Source of the DNA: Burkholderia arboris
GTDB taxonomy: Bacteria; Pseudomonadota; Gammaproteobacteria; Burkholderiales; Burkholderiaceae
Direction of reading: 5' to 3'
Assembly: GCF_902499125.1 (NCBI RefSeq)
Contig: NZ_CABVPX010000021.1
Span: 62,001 to 126,000 of the forward strand
DNA length: 64,000 bases
Positions 32,232-40,165 of this stretch are shown here, in pieces. The position numbers and the translations under genes were made by a program. Below the pieces are notes generated by a model, which did not search any database, was not told the origin of the DNA, and worked only from the letters and a program-made list of their open reading frames with translations. Every line of letters starts with the position of its first letter. The first letter of the stretch is position 1.

Positions 32232-33644
32232 TCAGCCGAGGTGGCTTTGGGACGCCGCGTACAGCTCGCGGAACGTGCGCCCGGTCGGCGTCGGCATGTC
32301 GCGCGTATCCATCCAGCCGCCCATCATCGGCAGGCGGCGCAGCGTGCCGCCGCTGCCGCCCAGCCGCTCGAGAACGCGCACCGCGAGCTTGGTCGTCAGC
32401 GCATACAGCATCGGCCGCCGCGCGAAGAAGCCCCAAGTGGCGAGCGCCGCCCGCTCGCGCCACGGCCGCAGATGGCGCTCGACCTGCTTCTCGCGCAGCG
32501 TGCGCAACAGGTGCGACAACGGAATCCCGGCCGGGCACACGCTGTCGCATTCGCCGCATAGCGTCGCGGCCTGCGGCAGGTCGAGCGTGCGGTCGAGCCC
32601 GACGTAGCTCGGCGTCAGCACCGACCCCATCGGCCCCGGATAGACCCAGCCATACGCATGGCCGCCGACCTTCTGGTACACCGGGCAGTGGTTCATGCAT
32701 GCGCCGCAGCGAATGCAGCGCAGCATCTCCTGGAATTCGCCGCCGATCAGGCCCGTGCGTCCGCCGTCGACCAGCACCACGTAGTTGTGCTCGGGGCCGT
32801 CCTCGTCGCCGGGGCCGCGCGGCCCGGTCAGCAGCGAGAAATAATTCGACGTCTTCTGCCCGGTCGCGGAACGCGGCAGCAGGCGCATCACAGTCGCGAG
32901 ATCCTCGAGCGTCGGCAGCACCTTCTCGATGCCCGTCACCGCGACGTGCACGCGCGGCATCACCGTGCACATGCCCTCGTTCCCTTCGTTCGTCACGATC
33001 GCGACCGAGCCGGTCTCGGCGATCACGAAGTTGCCGCCCGTCACGCCCATGTCGGCCGACATGAAATGCGGGCGCAGCACCTCGCGTGCCTCGCGCGTCA
33101 TGTCCGGAATCTCGGTGAGCCGCTCGCGGTGGTGCGTGCGCGCGAACAGGTCGGCGATCTCGTCCTTGTCCTTGTGCACGACGGGCGCGATGATGTGGCT
33201 CGGCGGCTCGTTGTCGTTGATCTGCAGGATGTATTCGCCGAGGTCCGTCTCGATCGACTGCACGCCCATCTCCGCGAGCACCGCGTTCAGGCGCATTTCC
33301 TCGGACACCATCGACTTGGTCTTGATGACCTTCTTCACGTCGTGCCGGCGCGCGATGTCGGCCACGAGCCGCGCGGCATCCGCGGTCGTTTCGGCGAACA
33401 GTACCGTCGTGCCGCGCCGCGTCGCTTCGCGCTCGAATGCTTCGAGCCACACGTCGAGGTTCTCCAGCGCGCGGTTGCGGCGCGCCTTCAGCGCGGCGCG
33501 CGTGGCCGGGAAGTCGATCGCGGTCATCGCGTCGGCGCGTGCCGACACGAACTTCGTCGACAGCTTCTTCAGGTTCTGCTGCAGGCGCTGGTCGGCCAGC
33601 TTCTGGCCGGCGCGCGCCTTGAAATGCATCGATTGGACTTGCAT
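32232..33644 (-). CDS. lutB: Lactate utilization iron-sulfur protein LutB
   Basis: Subunit of the L-lactate oxidising complex LutABC (YkgEFG), 470 aa. N-terminal LUD domain (IKTKSMVSEEMRLNAVLAEM, VTGGNFVIAETGSVAIVTNE) and a C-terminal ferredoxin-like region with two [4Fe-4S] ligand sets, CIRCGACMNHCPVY and CGECDSVCPAGI. Start at 33644 (MQVQSMHFKARAG) is chosen over an upstream open frame that overlaps lutA. Downstream of lutA by 35 bases. I see no lutC gene beside it, so the third subunit must be elsewhere or missing. Confidence 0.93.
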   Translation of the reverse strand: MQVQSMHFKARAGQKLADQRLQQNLKKLSTKFVSARADAMTAIDFPATRAALKARRNRALENLDVWLEAFEREATRRGTTVLFAETTADAARLVADIARRHDVKKVIKTKSMVSEEMRLNAVLAEMGVQSIETDLGEYILQINDNEPPSHIIAPVVHKDKDEIADLFARTHHRERLTEIPDMTREAREVLRPHFMSADMGVTGGNFVIAETGSVAIVTNEGNEGMCTVMPRVHVAVTGIEKVLPTLEDLATVMRLLPRSATGQKTSNYFSLLTGPRGPGDEDGPEHNYVVLVDGGRTGLIGGEFQEMLRCIRCGACMNHCPVYQKVGGHAYGWVYPGPMGSVLTPSYVGLDRTLDLPQAATLCGECDSVCPAGIPLSHLLRTLREKQVERHLRPWRERAALATWGFFARRPMLYALTTKLAVRVLERLGGSGGTLRRLPMMGGWMDTRDMPTPTGRTFRELYAASQSHLG

Positions 33645-33679
33645 CGCGGTATCGGGGAATAAGTGAGCGGAACCGGGCG

Positions 33680-34402
33680 TCAGACGTCGCCCGCCAGCAC
33701 CTGCGCGACGTGCAGCACGCGCGTGTCGCGGTCGCCGGTGCGGCGCAACCGCCCTTCGATGTTCAGCATGCAGCCGAGATCGCCGAGCACGACGGTGCCC
33801 GCGCCCGACGCGCGCACGTTCGCGCATTTCTCGTCCGCGATGGCCGCCGAGATGTCGCCGTACTTGACCGCGAACGTGCCGCCGAAGCCGCAGCAGTGCT
33901 CGCAGTCCTTCATCTCGGTAACCGCGACGCCGCGCTGCGCGAGCAGCGCGCGCGGCTGTGCCTTCACGCCGAGTTCGCGCAGGCCCGAGCACGCGTCGTG
34001 ATAGGTGACGGGGCCCGTGAATTCGCCCGGCGCGAGCGACACCTTCGCGACGTTCGCGAGGAAATCGGTCAGCTCATGGACTTTCTGCTGGAACCGCGTG
34101 TAGCGTCCCATCAGTTCGGGGTCGTCGCGGAACAGGTCGCCGTAGTGCGCGCGGATCATCCCGCCGCACGAACCCGACGGGGCAACGACGTAATCGAACT
34201 GCTCGAATTCGCGCAGCGTCTTTTCCGCGAGGTCGCGCGCGAGCGCGCGGTCGCCCGAGTTGTAGGCCGGCTGGCCGCAGCAGGTCTGCGCGGGCGGCAC
34301 GATCACCTCGTAGCCGGCGTCGCGAATCAGCTTGAGCGCCGAGAAACCGATTTCGGGGCGCATCAGATCGACCAGGCAGGTCACGAACAAACCGACTCGC
34401 AT
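33680..34402 (-). CDS. lutA: Lactate utilization (Fe-S) oxidoreductase LutA
   Basis: CCG-domain subunit (240 aa) of the LutABC lactate dehydrogenase system. Two cysteine-rich CCG motifs are visible: AQTCCGQPAYNSGD and CEHCCGFGGTFAVKYG, each followed by the usual spacing to further cysteines (PSGSCGG, LGDLGCMLNIEG). Start MRVGLFVTCLVDLMRPE matches family N termini. First gene of a lutAB unit divergent from an IclR-type regulator. Confidence 0.94.
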   Translation of the reverse strand: MRVGLFVTCLVDLMRPEIGFSALKLIRDAGYEVIVPPAQTCCGQPAYNSGDRALARDLAEKTLREFEQFDYVVAPSGSCGGMIRAHYGDLFRDDPELMGRYTRFQQKVHELTDFLANVAKVSLAPGEFTGPVTYHDACSGLRELGVKAQPRALLAQRGVAVTEMKDCEHCCGFGGTFAVKYGDISAAIADEKCANVRASGAGTVVLGDLGCMLNIEGRLRRTGDRDTRVLHVAQVLAGDV

Positions 34403-34556
34403 ACGTGCTCCTTCGAGAAAACGGCACTCATTATCCGCCGTTTGGCCGGCAAGACCAACGCCGGTTCGCGCGCAAGCCCGCCGTGCGCGAAACGAGGACT
34501 TCCTCGAACGGCGTTCGCTTTTTTCACAATACGAGATACAATCGTTGCAACACCGC

Positions 34557-34568
34557 TTGACGCGTCAA
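34557..34568. promoter_or_regulatory. Palindrome in the lutA-iclR divergent spacer
   Basis: TTGACGCGTCAA is a perfect 12-bp palindrome 17 bases before the regulator start and about 155 bases from lutA. It is a candidate operator for the IclR protein, but position and palindromy are the only evidence. Confidence 0.4.
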
Positions 34569-34585
34569 CCGATTTCTCCCCCGAC

Positions 34586-35395
34586 ATGAGCCAACCCACC
34601 CCGGATTCAAAAACGTCGATCCAGGTGATCGAACGCATGATGCGGCTGCTGGACGCGCTCGCCGCGCACAGTGATCCTGTCAGCCTGAAGGAACTGGCGC
34701 AGCGCACGGAGCTGCACCCGTCGACCGCGCACCGCATCCTCAACGACATGGTGACCTGTCGCCTCGTCGACCGCTCCGATCCCGGCACCTATCGCCTCGG
34801 CATGCGGCTGCTGGAGCTCGGCAACCTCGTGAAGGCGCGCCTGTCGGTGCGCGACGCGGCGCTGATGCCGATGCGCGAGCTGCACCGTCTCACCGGGCAG
34901 ACCGTGAACCTGTCGGTGCGTCAGGGCGACGAGATCGTCTACATCGAGCGCGCGTATTCGGAGCGCTCGGGGATGCAGGTCGTCCGCGCGATCGGCGGCC
35001 GTGCGCCGCTGCACCTGACGTCGGTCGGCAAGCTGTTCCTCGCGGCCGACGAAACATCGCGCGTGCGCGCCTATGCCACGCGCACGGGGCTGTCCGGCCA
35101 TACGCAGAACAGCATCACCGACATCGCAAAGCTCGAGCGCGAGCTGACGATCGTCCGCCAGCAATCGTGCGCGCGCGACAACGAGGAGCTGGAGCTCGGC
35201 GTGCGCTGTATCGCGGCCGGCATCTACGACGATTCGGGCAAGCTCGTCGCGGGCCTGTCGCTGTCGGCACCGGCCGACCGCCTGCAGGACGCATGGCTCG
35301 GCCAGCTGAGCCGCACCGCGCTCACCATCTCGGAATCGCTCGGCTACCGGCCGGCGCCCTCGAAGGACGTGGACGGGCTGCAGCGGCAGGCGTAA
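34586..35395 (+). CDS. IclR-family transcriptional regulator
   Basis: 269-aa regulator: N-terminal winged helix (SIQVIERMMRLLDALAAHSD, LKELAQRTELHPSTAHRILN) and C-terminal IclR effector domain (VNLSVRQGDEIVYIERAYS, LHLTSVGKLFLAADE, CIAAGIYDDSGKLVAGLSLS). Start at 34586 (MSQPTPDSKTSIQV); the frame is open far upstream only as an antisense shadow of lutA. Divergent from lutAB, so it is the best candidate regulator of lactate use, though the effector is not visible from sequence. Confidence 0.92.
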   Translation: MSQPTPDSKTSIQVIERMMRLLDALAAHSDPVSLKELAQRTELHPSTAHRILNDMVTCRLVDRSDPGTYRLGMRLLELGNLVKARLSVRDAALMPMRELHRLTGQTVNLSVRQGDEIVYIERAYSERSGMQVVRAIGGRAPLHLTSVGKLFLAADETSRVRAYATRTGLSGHTQNSITDIAKLERELTIVRQQSCARDNEELELGVRCIAAGIYDDSGKLVAGLSLSAPADRLQDAWLGQLSRTALTISESLGYRPAPSKDVDGLQRQA

Positions 35396-35410
35396 GGCTG
35401 CCCTCGCCGC

Positions 35411-35440
35411 TCCGGTTCCGGTTCCGGTTCCGGTTCCGGT
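35411..35440. repeat. Hexanucleotide tandem repeat (TCCGGT)5
   Basis: Five perfect copies of TCCGGT plus a degenerate sixth lie just after the IclR gene and before the terminator. A simple-sequence tract of this sort can change copy number by slippage; it is outside coding sequence. Confidence 0.9.
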
Positions 35441-35451
35441 TCTGCCGGACG

Positions 35452-35482
35452 AAAAAAAGCCCCGCGATTGCGGGGCTTTTTC
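35452..35482. terminator. Bidirectional terminator between IclR regulator and pbpG
   Basis: AAAGCCCCGC-GATT-GCGGGGCTTT stem with long A- and T-runs on either side, serving two converging genes. Confidence 0.93.
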
Positions 35483-35522
35483 GTTGCAGCCTGCGAAGCG
35501 GCCATGAAGCGCCGCGGCGCGA

Positions 35523-36692
35523 TCAGGTCCCGCCGTTCGGCGTGTTGGCTGCCGTCAGGCGCTCGCCGCCGCCGGCGTCGAGCCAGTTGCGCAGGCGCGA
35601 TGCGTCGGCGAAGCGCGAGTACTTGCCGAACGAATCGAGCAGCACCATCACCATCGGCCGGCCGTGGATCGTCGCCTGCATCACGAGGCATTCGCCCGCT
35701 TCGTTGATGAAGCCCGTCTTCTGCAGGCCGATGTCCCACGAGCCGTTGCCGCGGATCAGCGCATTGGTGCTGTTGTAGACCAGGTTGCGCTTGCCCGTGT
35801 ACACCTCGTAGGTGCGATCGGTCGAGAACTGACGAATCATCGGGTACTGGTACGCCGCATTGACCATCTTCACGAGATCACGTGCGCTCGACACGTTCGA
35901 GCTCGACAGGCCCGTCGAATTCTCGAAGTGCGTATCGGTCATGCCGAGTGCCTTCGCCTTCGCGTTCATCGCAGCGATGAACGCCGGACGGCCACCCGGG
36001 TAGTAGCGCGACAGCGACGCGGCCGCGCGGTTTTCCGACGCCATCAGCGCGATGTGCAGCATGTCCTCGCGCGACAGCACCGAGCCGACCGACAGGCGCG
36101 AGCCCGTGCCCTTCTCGTAGTCGCGGTCTTCGTCGGTGACTTCGATCTGGTCGGTCATCGGCGACTTCGAGTCGAGCACGACCATCGCCGTCATCAGCTT
36201 CGAGATCGACGCGATCGGCACGACGGCGTGCGAATTCTTGTCGAACAGCGGCTCGCCGGAATTCTGGTCGACGACGTACGCGACGCTCGAACGCAGCGCG
36301 AGCGCGTCGGGCGTGTCGTGCAGGCCGAACGCCTGGCCGACCGTCGGCCGGCGCGGCTGGAACGCGACCTTGCGGACCGCGCCGCGATGGCCGCCATGCA
36401 GGTTGTTCGCCGTGAGCGTCACGCGCTTTCGCGACGCTTTCGCGCGCGGCGCATCGGCCGCAGCGACCTTGGCGGATTTGTCGGACGTCGCCTTGGCCGA
36501 CTTCTTCTTCGCTGACGAAGCAGGAGCGACGGCCTTTTTCTTGGCGGCTTGTTGGGTCTTCGCAGTGGCGGCAAAGGCGTCAGCAGGCACGACGGACGCG
36601 GTGGTCGCCAGCAAGGCGACTGCGACCGACACAGCCGTGCCGAGCGTCATGCTCTGCAACAATCTGCGGGGTGAAAACGATTCGGCTTTCAT
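35523..36692 (-). CDS. pbpG: D-alanyl-D-alanine endopeptidase (PBP7/8 type)
   Basis: Class C low-molecular-weight penicillin-binding protein cutting D-Ala-mDAP crosslinks in the periplasm. 389 aa with an N-terminal signal segment (SMTLGTAVSVAVALLATTAS), a Lys/Ala-rich linker (residues 50-90) and the S11 peptidase domain: SISK (PIASISKLMTAM), SEN (LMASENRAAA) and KTG (LQKTGFINEAG) motifs intact. Start at 36692 (MKAESFSPRRLLQ) is chosen over one twelve codons upstream. The Lys/Ala linker is longer than in E. coli PBP7 and may bind the wall. Could also be called a DacA-like protein, but SISK and overall pattern fit PbpG better. Confidence 0.9.
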   Translation of the reverse strand: MKAESFSPRRLLQSMTLGTAVSVAVALLATTASVVPADAFAATAKTQQAAKKKAVAPASSAKKKSAKATSDKSAKVAAADAPRAKASRKRVTLTANNLHGGHRGAVRKVAFQPRRPTVGQAFGLHDTPDALALRSSVAYVVDQNSGEPLFDKNSHAVVPIASISKLMTAMVVLDSKSPMTDQIEVTDEDRDYEKGTGSRLSVGSVLSREDMLHIALMASENRAAASLSRYYPGGRPAFIAAMNAKAKALGMTDTHFENSTGLSSSNVSSARDLVKMVNAAYQYPMIRQFSTDRTYEVYTGKRNLVYNSTNALIRGNGSWDIGLQKTGFINEAGECLVMQATIHGRPMVMVLLDSFGKYSRFADASRLRNWLDAGGGERLTAANTPNGGT

Positions 36693-37057
36693 TGGGGTCT
36701 GGACAAAGCGGGCGGGAGGTTCCCGCAAGTGTAGTTAAAGCTGAAAAAAAGAGCAATATTAGGCACTTACCGATCGTCGTTAAACCGGAATGTAAGGGTC
36801 GGTCAACCTCAGACCAATGAACCCTCCCGCCCCCATCGAAAAAACTCATGGGTGCACTGCCCGACAGCGCCCGTCTCCCGATTACCACACGGTTAATTGA
36901 GATAACGTCACTTTGGAGGCGATTTAAAGCGGGGAAACTACGTATCCGGTGCCCGGCGTGCCAAAGGCGCCGGTCTCGACCGTGGCGGCGGCACGTCGCA
37001 ACGGCACGCGCATCAAAAACAGCGCGTTTTTCGACAAGGACAGAAGGATAACGTTCC

Positions 37058-37186
37058 ATGGGCCTGTCAGGTTTACCTGTGCATGATCATGGTGCGCCGC
37101 GCTTGCCCCGCGGTCGTGCGCACCATCTGGGATCACGCGTGAAACCGATTCCGGACGACCACGATAACTCGTTGTTTTATCGATAA
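37058..37186 (+). CDS. Possible 42-aa small protein upstream of the phasin gene
   Basis: Open frame [20 protein letters not shown]... ending ...[10 protein letters not shown] before TAA. AGAAGGA lies nine bases before the ATG, a good ribosome-binding site, which is the main support. It overlaps an inverted repeat and ends 11 bases before the phasin promoter operator. The composition is Arg/His/Pro-rich with no membrane segment. It could equally be a chance frame. Confidence 0.25.
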   Translation: MGLSGLPVHDHGAPRLPRGRAHHLGSRVKPIPDDHDNSLFYR

Positions 37187-37196
37187 TTTGTCGCGA

Positions 37197-37270
37197 TTGT
37201 GCAACGCACAAATAATACTTGACATCCGTTTTCTCTGCCCTAAAATACGCCTCATTGCTGCGTTGCACAA
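37197..37270 (+). promoter_or_regulatory. phaP promoter flanked by two inverted copies of a 12-bp motif
   Basis: Sigma-70 promoter: -35 TTGACA (37219-37224), 16-base spacer, -10 TAAAAT (37241-37246), so transcription should begin near 37253. TTGTGCAACGCA at 37197-37208 (extended to the 15-bp palindrome TTGTGCAACGCACAA) stands just before the -35, and its exact reverse complement TGCGTTGCACAA at 37259-37270 stands just after the start point. The layout suggests a repressor site pair, plausibly for PhaR. Confidence 0.72.
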
Positions 37271-37346
37271 AGCACGCACATCCGAGGTTCCCCTGCGTAG
37301 TGCCCTTTACCCTGCGATCGACGTGATCGCTTTTCAGGAGCTTGAC

Positions 37347-37913
37347 ATGTCCTTGCTGACCCCCGAGCAAATCGCCGCTGCACAAAAAGCCAACCTCGAA
37401 AGCCTGTTCGGTCTGACGACCAAGGCGTTCGAAGGCGTCGAAAAGCTGATCGAACTCAACCTGCAGGTCGTGAAGTCGACGCTGGCCGAGAGCCAGGAAA
37501 ACGCACAGCGTCTGCTGTCGGTGAAGGACGCTCAGGAACTGATCGCACTGCAAGCCAGCCTGTCGCAGCCGGTCGCTGAAAAGGTGCTGTCGTACGGCCG
37601 TCACCTGTACGAAATCGCATCGTCGACGCAAGCCGAGTTCACGAAGGTTGCCGAAGCGCAATTCGAAGAGCAGAACAAGAAGGTCCAGGCACTCGTCGAC
37701 AACGTCGCGAAGAACGCCCCGGCCGGTTCGGAAACGGCTGTCGCCGCGCTGAAGTCGGCACTGAACGCTGCGAACACCACGTACGAAACGGTTCAGAAGG
37801 CCACGAAGCAAGCCGTCGAAATCGCTGAAACGAACTTCAACGCTGCTGCTGCCGTCGCAACGAAGGCTGCTACCGCCGCTGCTGCACGTCGTTCGAGCAA
37901 GCCGGCTGCGTAA
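37347..37913 (+). CDS. phaP: Phasin family protein (PHA granule-associated)
   Basis: Amphipathic, mostly helical protein (188 aa) that coats polyhydroxyalkanoate granules. Begins [20 protein letters not shown], with the phasin core [32 protein letters not shown] and [18 protein letters not shown]; the C terminus is Ala/Lys-rich ([19 protein letters not shown]). AGGAG seven bases before ATG fixes the start. Codon choice is more restricted (CTG, GTC, AAG) than in neighbours, in keeping with high expression. Own promoter and terminator, so monocistronic; control by PhaR is inferred only. Confidence 0.93.
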   Translation: MSLLTPEQIAAAQKANLESLFGLTTKAFEGVEKLIELNLQVVKSTLAESQENAQRLLSVKDAQELIALQASLSQPVAEKVLSYGRHLYEIASSTQAEFTKVAEAQFEEQNKKVQALVDNVAKNAPAGSETAVAALKSALNAANTTYETVQKATKQAVEIAETNFNAAAAVATKAATAAAARRSSKPAA

Positions 37914-37928
37914 GCGTCCCCTGCTCCT

Positions 37929-37957
37929 GAAAAAGCCGCGCCCAGCGCGGCTTTTTC
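37929..37957 (+). terminator. Terminator of the phasin gene
   Basis: AAAAAGCCGCGC-CCA-GCGCGGCTTTTT: near-perfect stem with T-run, 16 bases after the phaP stop. Confidence 0.93.
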
Positions 37958-38045
37958 GTTTCTGACGCCGGAACGTGTGCGAACCGGCAGCCGCCAGCCG
38001 GCTTCGAACGGCTGCTTGACCCTCGCGCCAGCTGCGTACAAAAGA

Positions 38046-38087
38046 AAACGCCGCCGCCCGGATTGCCCGGGCGGCGGCGTTTTTTCG
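38046..38087 (-). terminator. Terminator after lpdA
   Basis: CGCCGCCGCCCGG and CCGGGCGGCGGCG form a very GC-rich stem of about 13 bp, with A-run on one side and T-run on the other, 33 bases from the lpdA stop. Works in both directions. Confidence 0.9.
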
Positions 38088-38119
38088 CGGCCGGCGCATG
38101 GCCGGCCGTGCCGGCTGCG

Positions 38120-39886
38120 TTACTTCTTGCGTTGCGGCGGCAGGTCCGTACAGACGCCTTCGTACAGTTCGGCGGCCATGCCGACCGATTCGCCGAGCGT
38201 CGGGTGCGGATGGATCGTCTTGCCGATGTCTTCCGCGTCCGCGCCCATCTCGACGGCGAGGCACACTTCGCTGATCAGGTCGCCCGCGTTCAGGCCGACG
38301 ATGGCGCCACCGATCACGCGATGGGTTTCCTCGTCGAAGATCAGCTTCGTGAAGCCTTCGTCACGGCCGTTCGCGATCGCGCGGCCCGAAGCGGCCCACG
38401 GGAACACGGCCTTGCCGTACTTGATGCCTTCGGCCTTGCACTGGTCTTCCGTCTTGCCGGCCCACGCCACCTCCGGATCGGTGTAGGCCACCGACGGGAT
38501 CTGCAGTGCGTCGAAATACGCCTTCTCGCCGTGCGCGGCTTCCGCTGCGACGTGGCCTTCGTGCACGGCCTTGTGCGCGAGCATCGGCTGGCCGACGATA
38601 TCGCCGATTGCGAAGATGTGCGGCACGTTCGTGCGCATCTGCTTGTCGACGTCGATGAAGCCGCGGTCCGTGACTGCGACACCGGCCTTGTCGGCACCGA
38701 TCTTCTTGCCGTTCGGGCTGCGGCCCACTGCGACGAGCACGAGGTCGTAGCGCTGCGCTTCCGCCGGCGCCTTCTCGCCCTCGAACTTCACGTAGATGCC
38801 GTCTTCCTTCGCTTCCGCGCCGACCGTCTTGGTCTTCAGCATGACGTTGCCGAAGCGCTTCGCGTTGTACTTTTCCCAGACCTTCACGAGATCGCGGTCG
38901 GCGCCCATCATCAGGCCGTCCATCATTTCGACGACGTCGATCTCGGCGCCGAGCGTCGAGTACACCGTGGCCATTTCGAGGCCGATGATGCCGCCGCCGA
39001 TCACGAGCATGCGCTTCGGCAGCTGGCGCAGTTCGAGAGCGCCCGTCGAATCGACGACGCGCGGGTCTTCCGGCATGAACGGCAGCTTCACGGCTTGCGA
39101 GCCCGCGGCGATGATCGCCTGCTTGAACTTGACGACCTTCTTGCCGTTTTCGCCCTGCACTTCCATGTGGACCGGATCCACGAATGCGCCGACGCCGGTG
39201 ACCACTTCGACCTTGCGTGCCTTGGCCATGCCGGCGAGGCCCGTCGTCAGTTTCTTGACGACGCCGCCCTTGAAGTCGCGCAGCTTGTCGAGGTCGACTT
39301 CCGGCTTGCCGAACGTGATGCCGTGCGACGCGAGCGCCGCGGCTTCCTCGACGACGAGCGACGTATGCAGCAGCGCCTTCGACGGGATGCAGCCTACGTT
39401 CAGGCACACGCCGCCGAGCGTCGAGTAGCGTTCGACGAGCACGGTCTTCATGCCGAGATCGGCCGCGCGGAACGCGGCCGAGTAGCCGCCGGGGCCGGCG
39501 CCGAGCACGAGCATGTCGCACTCGATGTCGGCTGCGCCGGCGTAGCTGCCGGCTTGCGGCGCGGGCGCCGGAGCGGCTGCGGCCGGCGCCGGTGCAGCGG
39601 CTGCGGGCTTCGCTGCCTCAGGTGCCTTCGTGGGCGCCGCGGCGCCTGCCGAGGCTTCGACGATGGCGATGACGGTGCCTTGCGAGACTTTCTCGCCGGC
39701 TTTGACCTTGATTTCCTTGACGGTGCCGGCGACGTCGCTGGGCACTTCCATGGAGGCCTTGTCGGATTCGAGCGTGATGAGCGTTTGCTCTTTTTCGATC
39801 ACGTCGCCGGGTTTGACGTTGACTTCGATGACATCGACGCCGCTGAAATCGCCGATATCCGGAACCTTGACTTCGATGAGACTCAT
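38120..39886 (-). CDS. lpdA: Dihydrolipoyl dehydrogenase (E3) with N-terminal lipoyl domain
   Basis: FAD enzyme that reoxidises dihydrolipoamide for pyruvate dehydrogenase. 588 aa: residues 1-80 form a lipoyl domain ([19 protein letters not shown], lipoylated Lys in [13 protein letters not shown]), then an Ala/Pro linker ([17 protein letters not shown]), then E3 with the FAD dinucleotide motif [16 protein letters not shown], redox disulfide [16 protein letters not shown] and the NAD domain [12 protein letters not shown]. The catalytic His/Glu lies near HPHPTLGES. The fused lipoyl domain is a known feature of betaproteobacterial and neisserial PDH E3. Downstream of aceF. Confidence 0.97.
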   Translation of the reverse strand: MSLIEVKVPDIGDFSGVDVIEVNVKPGDVIEKEQTLITLESDKASMEVPSDVAGTVKEIKVKAGEKVSQGTVIAIVEASAGAAAPTKAPEAAKPAAAAPAPAAAAPAPAPQAGSYAGAADIECDMLVLGAGPGGYSAAFRAADLGMKTVLVERYSTLGGVCLNVGCIPSKALLHTSLVVEEAAALASHGITFGKPEVDLDKLRDFKGGVVKKLTTGLAGMAKARKVEVVTGVGAFVDPVHMEVQGENGKKVVKFKQAIIAAGSQAVKLPFMPEDPRVVDSTGALELRQLPKRMLVIGGGIIGLEMATVYSTLGAEIDVVEMMDGLMMGADRDLVKVWEKYNAKRFGNVMLKTKTVGAEAKEDGIYVKFEGEKAPAEAQRYDLVLVAVGRSPNGKKIGADKAGVAVTDRGFIDVDKQMRTNVPHIFAIGDIVGQPMLAHKAVHEGHVAAEAAHGEKAYFDALQIPSVAYTDPEVAWAGKTEDQCKAEGIKYGKAVFPWAASGRAIANGRDEGFTKLIFDEETHRVIGGAIVGLNAGDLISEVCLAVEMGADAEDIGKTIHPHPTLGESVGMAAELYEGVCTDLPPQRKK

Positions 39887-40021
39887 TACTGTCCCCTTCT
39901 TGATTAGCTGCAGACAGAGGAGGAGAAACCCGCGAAAAACCCGCTACTACGGCCTGACAGAAGGACGGGAACCTGGGCAGGACCACCTTTGCCGTCCGCC
40001 CAAGGACGCGCCTTTCTTTTG

Positions 40022-40074
40022 GTTACTTTTCTTTGGAAGACAAAGAAAAGTGACCGCCGCCCCGCGCAGGGGCG
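40022..40074. repeat. Intergenic double-hairpin element between lpdA and aceF
   Basis: First hairpin: GTTACTTTTCTTTG (40022-40035) and CAAAGAAAAGTGAC (40041-40054), 14 bp with one G-T wobble, loop GAAGA. Second hairpin: GCCCC (40059-40063) and GGGGC (40069-40073). The AT-rich stem stands out from the GC-rich surroundings and looks like a dispersed extragenic repeat. Confidence 0.65.
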
Positions 40075-40165
40075 ACGCCAATAGACCGTTAGCGAAACAG
40101 GTTCAATGACAAAGGCGTGGAGAACCTACACAAAACCACGCCCCCGCGAGCCATCCCCCCGCTCA

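Larger units (their letters stand above)
36693..37346. other. Long non-coding region between pbpG and the phasin gene
   Basis: 654 bases with no large credible gene. The left part holds the pbpG promoter region. A short inverted repeat ATGGTGCGC (37089-37097) and GCGCACCAT (37118-37126) with a GC-rich loop lies in the right part, overlapping a possible 42-codon reading frame. The last 150 bases contain the phasin promoter and its repeated motif. Stretches with TAA/TTA-rich triplets in all frames argue against hidden large proteins. Confidence 0.6.

Noticed and set aside
35411-35440. Short regular repeats considered as a CRISPR remnant
   Set aside because: The unit is six bases with no spacers; it is a simple-sequence tract. 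No CRISPR-like repeat-spacer pattern or cas gene exists in the window.
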